Below are positions 59,778 through 64,000 of a stretch of 64,000 nt of DNA, in pieces. The DNA lies in assembly GCF_004795915.1 (NCBI RefSeq), contig NZ_CP039253.1:434001-498000 (forward strand), given 5' to 3'. Source of the DNA: Rhodococcus sp. PAMC28707. GTDB taxonomy: Bacteria; Actinomycetota; Actinomycetes; Mycobacteriales; Mycobacteriaceae. The notes under the pieces are model-generated. The model saw only the letters and a list, made by a program, of their open reading frames with translations, was not told the DNA's origin and made no database searches. Numbering within the stretch: position 1 is the first letter of the stretch; every line of letters starts with the position of its first letter. The position numbers and the translations under genes were made by a program.

Positions 59778-60386
59778 CTACTTCTCCTCGGCTTCGTTGT
59801 TCACAAGTTCGGTGCTCGATACTGGATCCACGCCAAATTTGGCTGCAAGTCCAGCCCAGCGAGGATCAACTATCTCATGATTATGTCCAGATTCCGCAAT
59901 CGCCAGGTTGATGCCGCATTCCGAGCACAATCCCTGGCAGTTTTCACGGCAGAGAGGATGCAATGGAAGCTCCAATCCGACCGCATCCACGACGACTGGC
60001 TGTAGGTCTATCTGATCATCGACTACGCGATGAATCTCCTCCTCGTCGGTCGTGTCCTCAGTGACGCTGGACGGGTAGGCGAACAGATCGGTGAGATACA
60101 CATCCACCGCACCCGAAACAGGCTCCAGGCACCGAGAGCACTCACCCGTAGTGTCTGCGCGGACGGTGCCGGTGACGAGCACACCCTCCGATACCGCTTC
60201 GAGGCGAAGATCGATATCGACCGGAGACCCCATTTCGATGGCGATCCCATCGAGGCCGATTCGCGTGGGCGCGACAATCGACCGCTGGATCTCCGTCATG
60301 GACCCGGGCCGACGGCTCAGGTTGTCGATATCCAGCACGAATCCCGTGCCCGCTTCGGCACGAGGGGTATTACGACGGGTAGACAC
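59778..60386 (-). CDS. yceD: YceD/DUF177 family protein
   Basis: A 202-residue protein of the DUF177 family that usually precedes rpmF and is linked to 23S rRNA accumulation. The GTG at 60386 has AGGAAG about seven bases upstream. Landmarks are [12 protein letters not shown] (about 82-93) and the Cys-rich [16 protein letters not shown] (about 148-163), a likely metal-binding site, followed by [11 protein letters not shown]. It ends two bases before rpmF. Confidence 0.92.
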   Translation of the reverse strand: MSTRRNTPRAEAGTGFVLDIDNLSRRPGSMTEIQRSIVAPTRIGLDGIAIEMGSPVDIDLRLEAVSEGVLVTGTVRADTTGECSRCLEPVSGAVDVYLTDLFAYPSSVTEDTTDEEEIHRVVDDQIDLQPVVVDAVGLELPLHPLCRENCQGLCSECGINLAIAESGHNHEIVDPRWAGLAAKFGVDPVSSTELVNNEAEEK

Positions 60387-60530
60387 AGTAATCTTCCTGC
60401 TCAGACGATTGATTCGATCACCTTTGCGCTGCTGGACCGACAGCACCGAAGTGGTGCGCCGGACCGGGACAACCTTTGGGCAACCACACAACGGTACGCA
60501 CGGACTCAGGCATGAGCAAATCTGGACGAT

Positions 60531-61298
60531 TTACCTGCGCGAACGACGACCCTCGCCGGATGGATCCGGGCCGTAGTCCGGGACACCCGATCCGGTACGC
60601 AACTGCTGGCGGCCTCGCCCCACAGAGCGAATAGTGCCACTGAGGAACTCCTCGAACTCCGCCAGCTTGGTATCGACATAGACGTCGCATTCACTGCGCA
60701 TTCGGTCTGATTCGGCATGCGCAGTGTCGATGACGCGCGCCGATTCTGTGCGTGCGGCCTGCACGACCTCGGTTTGATCGACCAACCGCGCCTGCTCCTC
60801 GGCTCCGTCTGCGACCGAACGCTCGTACGAAGCCTGACCCGACTCGATGAGACGCTCCGACTCCGATCGCGCCCGCGTCGTCAGCGTCTCGTACTCACGC
60901 CTTCCTGCTTCGACCGAACGCTCCGCGGTGTCGTTCGCATCGTCGACGAGTTGCTCGGCGTGAGCCTTCGCCTCGGCAACCATGCGATCGGCCTGTGATT
61001 TCGCATCGGCCAATATTCGGTCTGCGGAATCGCGCGCATTTTCGACGGTGTCCTGGGCTTCGTCGTTGGCCGAGGTGACAGTTTTCTCTGCCGTCGACCG
61101 AGCGTCCGTGACCAGTTTGTCCTTATGATCGAGGACATCTTGCGCGTCGTCGAGTTCACCGGGAATCGAGTCGCGCACATCGTCGAGAAGTTCAAGGACG
61201 TCGCCGCGAGGAACAACGCAGCCGGCCGTCATAGGGACACCGCGCGCCTCCTCGACAATGGCGACGAGTTCGTCGAGTGCCTCGAATACGCGGTACAC
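60531..61298 (-). CDS. sepIVA: SepIVA-like DivIVA-domain septum protein
   Basis: A 255-residue protein matching mycobacterial SepIVA (Rv2927c). The start is a GTG at 61298 beginning VYRVFEALDELVAIVEEARG, then PRGDVLELLDD. Residues 60-215 form a long coiled coil dense in Ala, Glu, Asp and Arg. The tail is DVYVDTKLAEFEEFLSGTIR and SVGRGRQQLRT. SepIVA is needed for septation and regulates peripheral envelope synthesis in mycobacteria. A longer upstream extension in frame is unlike family members and was left out. It sits between the yceD-rpmF and coaD genes. Confidence 0.93.
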   Translation of the reverse strand: MYRVFEALDELVAIVEEARGVPMTAGCVVPRGDVLELLDDVRDSIPGELDDAQDVLDHKDKLVTDARSTAEKTVTSANDEAQDTVENARDSADRILADAKSQADRMVAEAKAHAEQLVDDANDTAERSVEAGRREYETLTTRARSESERLIESGQASYERSVADGAEEQARLVDQTEVVQAARTESARVIDTAHAESDRMRSECDVYVDTKLAEFEEFLSGTIRSVGRGRQQLRTGSGVPDYGPDPSGEGRRSRR

Positions 61299-61407
61299 CG
61301 GTAACCCCAATCGATAGAAACTACGAAGAAACGTGCGGAAAGTGCACTTCCAGTTTGCCTGGTGATTGCTGCCTGCGCGTCGCACTCGCCTCGGTGTGTC
61401 GCCCGAT

Positions 61408-61896
61408 CTATTCGGCGGCGCGCTCGGCGATGCGGCTCAATAGTCTGGAGTGAACATTCTCGGGGACCATTCCTGCGACATCTCCACCGAAAGTAGCGAC
61501 CTCTTTGACCAGCGAACTGGACAGGAAGCTGAACGATGGATTCGCGGGGATGAAAAGGGTGTCCACACCTGTCAATCGCTGGTTCATCTGGGCCATCTGA
61601 AGTTCGTAGTCGAAATCGTTTGCTCCACGCAGACCCTTCACGATCGCAGTGAAGCCCTCCTGCCTCGCATAGTCGACGAGCAGGCCGTGCCACGAGGAGA
61701 TCCGCACGTTCTTCAGATGGGCCGTCGCTTCGCCGAGAAGCTCGATGCGCTCGTCGACAGAGAACAAACCACGCTTGTTCTTGTTGATCATGACGGTGAC
61801 GATGATCTCATCGAACTGCGCCGCAGCCCTGGTGATCACATCGATATGGCCATTGGTCACCGGGTCGAAGGATCCAGGACACACTGCTCCAGTCAT
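61408..61896 (-). CDS. coaD: Phosphopantetheine adenylyltransferase
   Basis: Penultimate step of CoA synthesis, joining ATP and phosphopantetheine. The ATG at 61896 gives 162 residues, the usual size. The nucleotidyltransferase T/HxGH motif is in CPGSFDPVTNGHIDVITR (His17), and the second motif reads SFLSSSLVKEVATFGG (about 127-142). It lies 13 bases after rsmD, a common bacterial pairing. Confidence 0.96.
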   Translation of the reverse strand: MTGAVCPGSFDPVTNGHIDVITRAAAQFDEIIVTVMINKNKRGLFSVDERIELLGEATAHLKNVRISSWHGLLVDYARQEGFTAIVKGLRGANDFDYELQMAQMNQRLTGVDTLFIPANPSFSFLSSSLVKEVATFGGDVAGMVPENVHSRLLSRIAERAAE

Positions 61897-61909
61897 GGCG
61901 CACAGGCTA

Positions 61910-62467
61910 TCACCGTGCCAGTCCGGCGATTTCGATTCGCGTCTCGCCGTACTTCTTGACCTTCTCCGCCACCAAGCCTTCGGGCCAGGTGGTTTCCGTC
62001 GATCTGGACGAGCGTTCCAACACCACAATGCTTTCCGGTGCCAACCAACCGTTCGCCAGAAGTTCGACGAGCATCTGCGCAACCGCGGAATCGGCGATGG
62101 CGTAGGGAGGGTCGGCCAACACGAGGTCGTAAGGGCGGTCGGGCTGGCTCGCCAACACCGCGGAGACCGGCGCACATCGAACGGACGCACCCGGCAGCCC
62201 GATGCCGGCGGCGTTACCCCGAATCACCTCTGCCGCTCGCGGATCGGACTCCACCATCACGACAGTCGACGCACCGCGTGAAAGTGCTTCCAATCCCAGG
62301 GCGCCCGACCCGGCATAGAGATCGAGCACGGCAGCGCCGTCGAGATCCAGACGCGAGTCCAACGAGCTGAACAACGCCTCGCGGACACGGTCCGATGTTG
62401 GACGCGTGCCGCGAGGCGGGACTTTCAGGGTTCGGCCTCCTGCGATGCCTGCCACGATCCGGGTCAT
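61910..62467 (-). CDS. rsmD: 16S rRNA (guanine966-N2)-methyltransferase
   Basis: Methylates G966 of 16S rRNA in the assembled 30S subunit. It has 185 residues. The SAM site is VLDLYAGSGALGLEALSRG (about 48-66) and the catalytic DPPY is at 119-122 in LVLADPPYAI. A typical N-terminus (GGRTLKVPPRGTRPTSDRV) precedes. Upstream, 57 bases separate it from the pyruvate carboxylase gene. Confidence 0.95.
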   Translation of the reverse strand: MTRIVAGIAGGRTLKVPPRGTRPTSDRVREALFSSLDSRLDLDGAAVLDLYAGSGALGLEALSRGASTVVMVESDPRAAEVIRGNAAGIGLPGASVRCAPVSAVLASQPDRPYDLVLADPPYAIADSAVAQMLVELLANGWLAPESIVVLERSSRSTETTWPEGLVAEKVKKYGETRIEIAGLAR

Positions 62468-62524
62468 CTACAGAAGGTTACTCAGGGTGGAGTTCCTCTT
62501 TGCCGCCGTGTTCGCCGGACCAGA

Positions 62525-64000
62525 TCAATCGTTCACCGAAGCGCCTTCGCCGCTGCCGATCACGACGAGTAGATCCCCACCCTCGACCTGCTGAACACCG
62601 CCGATAGCCAGGCGACTGACCTTCCCGCCCTTCGATGCCGTGATCGCGGCCTCCATCTTCATCGCTTCGATCGTGGCAACCGTCTCTCCCACCGAGATCT
62701 CATCGCCCACGGCCACTGCCAACGTCACCACACCGGCAAACGGTGCCGGAACATGACCGGAATTGGACCGATCCGCTTTCTCGATCGTCGGCGCCTCACT
62801 GGAAATCGAACGATCCCGCACCGACACCGGACGCAACTGACCGTTCAGAATGCACATCACCGTGCGCATCCCCCGCTCATCGGCATCGGAAATAGCCTCC
62901 AACCCGATCAGCAACTCCACGCCCTTCTCGAGCCGAACACGATGCTCATCGCCCTGACGCAGACCATAGAAAAACTGATTCGCCGACAACCGCGAGGTAT
63001 CACCGTACTTTTCCCGATGCTCCGCCAACTCCGCAGTAGGACCCGGAAAGAGCAACCGGTTCAACATCTCCCGACGCGTCGCCGACGTCCCATCGAGACT
63101 GCGCCCCTCCTCCACGGTCAGCTCCGTCTCGGGCTTGGCTTCACTTCGACCCTCCAAAGCCTTCGAACGCAAAGGCTCCGGCCATCCACCAGCAGGCGTT
63201 CCGAGATCACCACGCAAAAAACCGATCACCGAATCAGGGATATCGAACTTTCCAGGATTCTCCGCGAACTCCTCAGCCGACGCATCAGCCCCGACCAAGG
63301 CCAGCGCAAGATCGCCGACCACCTTCGAACTCGGCGTCACCTTCACCAAACGCCCCAACATCCGATCCGCAGCAGCGTAATTCGCTTCCACGGTCTCGAA
63401 CTTGTCACCCAAACCTAATGCGATCGCCTGCTGACGAAGATTCGATAGCTGCCCACCCGGAATCTCATGGGTATACACCCGACCCGTCGGAGCCATCAAA
63501 CCCGACTCGAACGGCGCATACACCTTCCGCAACGCCTCCCAGTACGGCTCCAAATCGCACACCGTCGACAGATCCAGACCAGTATCGCGCTCGGTGTGCG
63601 CAGCAGCAGCCACGATCGCCGACAACGCAGGCTGGCTCGTCGTACCTGCCATCGATGCACTCGCACCGTCGACGGCATCAGCGCCCGCCTCCCACGCCGC
63701 CAGATACGTCGCCAACTGACCGCCCGGAGTGTCGTGGGTGTGCACATGCACCGGCAAATCGAAATTGCTCCGCAACGCCGTCACCAACGTCCGCGCGGCA
63801 GGGGCACGCAACAACCCGGCCATATCCTTGATCGCCAGCACATGAGCGCCCGCATCGACGATCTGCTCCGCCAACTTCAGGTAGTAGTCGAGCGTGTACA
63901 GCGTCTCGTTCGGATTCGACAGATCCCCGGTGTAGCTCAGCGCCACCTCCGCAATGGCAGTCCCCGTCTCACGAACCGCATCGATCGCCGGACGCATCTG
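62525..64000 (-). CDS. pyc: Pyruvate carboxylase (partial, C-terminal part)
   Basis: Biotin enzyme converting pyruvate to oxaloacetate (anaplerosis). Only the last 490 or so residues are in the window; the gene continues past the right edge. Visible are part of the carboxyltransferase barrel (ALSYTGDLSNPNETLYTLDY, HVHTHDTPGGQLATYLAA), the PYC-OADA region, and the biotinyl domain with the biotin-accepting Lys in IEAMKMEAAI about 40 residues from the end. The stop lies 57 bases before rsmD. Confidence 0.96.
   Translation of the reverse strand, partial: QMRPAIDAVRETGTAIAEVALSYTGDLSNPNETLYTLDYYLKLAEQIVDAGAHVLAIKDMAGLLRAPAARTLVTALRSNFDLPVHVHTHDTPGGQLATYLAAWEAGADAVDGASASMAGTTSQPALSAIVAAAAHTERDTGLDLSTVCDLEPYWEALRKVYAPFESGLMAPTGRVYTHEIPGGQLSNLRQQAIALGLGDKFETVEANYAAADRMLGRLVKVTPSSKVVGDLALALVGADASAEEFAENPGKFDIPDSVIGFLRGDLGTPAGGWPEPLRSKALEGRSEAKPETELTVEEGRSLDGTSATRREMLNRLLFPGPTAELAEHREKYGDTSRLSANQFFYGLRQGDEHRVRLEKGVELLIGLEAISDADERGMRTVMCILNGQLRPVSVRDRSISSEAPTIEKADRSNSGHVPAPFAGVVTLAVAVGDEISVGETVATIEAMKMEAAITASKGGKVSRLAIGGVQQVEGGDLLVVIGSGEGASVND

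Overview
The window is high-GC chromosomal DNA from a mycolic-acid actinomycete, most likely a Rhodococcus or close Nocardiaceae relative. The evidence is a mycothione reductase gene, a SepIVA-type DivIVA protein, an Lsr2 nucleoid protein, a Rip1 site-2 protease, an IdeR-like iron box, a GlnR-like box, frequent GTG starts, and a gene order that follows the mqo-mtr-map-ispG-dxr-rpsB-xerC-lepB-trmD-ffh-glnD-smc-rnc-coaD backbone I recall from Mycobacterium tuberculosis (about Rv2851c to Rv2967c). No rRNA, tRNA, CRISPR array, insertion sequence or prophage was seen. The window is nearly all coding, and most genes read on the minus strand.

Layout. 1-4.2 kb: a partial GNAT gene and mqo (minus), divergent from an alpha/beta hydrolase-mtr pair (plus). 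4.2-7 kb: a hydrolase-like gene divergent from a tightly coupled GntR/ABC ATPase/permease operon with a palindromic candidate operator. 7-9.5 kb: map and cobQ, separated by a tandem repeat array that rebuilds their overlapping stop/start signal. 9.6-12.3 kb: a GAF-LuxR regulator convergent with a penicillin-binding lipoprotein gene, with small repeats full of stop codons between them. 12.4-17 kb: GNAT, ispG, rip1 and dxr (isoprenoid synthesis and membrane stress proteolysis). 17-25.4 kb: DUF1990, DUF2631, rlmN, a CitE-like lyase, a methyltransferase, then cdsA-frr-pyrH-tsf-rpsB. 25.7-33 kb: a small M23 protein, a MinD/ParA-like ATPase, xerC, a siderophore-interacting protein, dprA-comM-yraN and lsr2. 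33-44.6 kb: a small membrane protein missed by length cut-offs, DUF2469, rnhB, lepB, rplS, a membrane protein, tex, an LppW-like lipoprotein, the rpsP-KH-rimM-trmD operon, a CPBP protease and an amidohydrolase. 44.6-64 kb: ffh, an M23 endopeptidase, amtB-glnB-glnD, ftsY, smc, acyP, an OsmC protein, mutM, rnc, rpmF, a YceD-family protein, sepIVA, coaD, rsmD and a partial pyruvate carboxylase gene.

Together these are housekeeping modules: translation and ribosome maturation, protein targeting and secretion (ffh, ftsY, lepB, rip1), chromosome and septum functions (smc, xerC, sepIVA), nitrogen control (amtB-glnB-glnD) and DNA uptake or repair (dprA, comM, mutM). The most unusual structure is the 130-bp array between map and cobQ: four alternating 33/32-bp units, each opening with GTGAGTGG, inserted exactly into a four-base map-stop/cobQ-start overlap. 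It contains two Shine-Dalgarno-led 16-codon minicistrons, the second of which stops on the cobQ start. Shorter tandem duplications sit at three other gene ends. Also notable are a near-identical 21-bp motif upstream of both rplS and rpsP, a perfect 17-bp hairpin between rpsB and tsf, and an unannotated 52-residue membrane protein next to lsr2.
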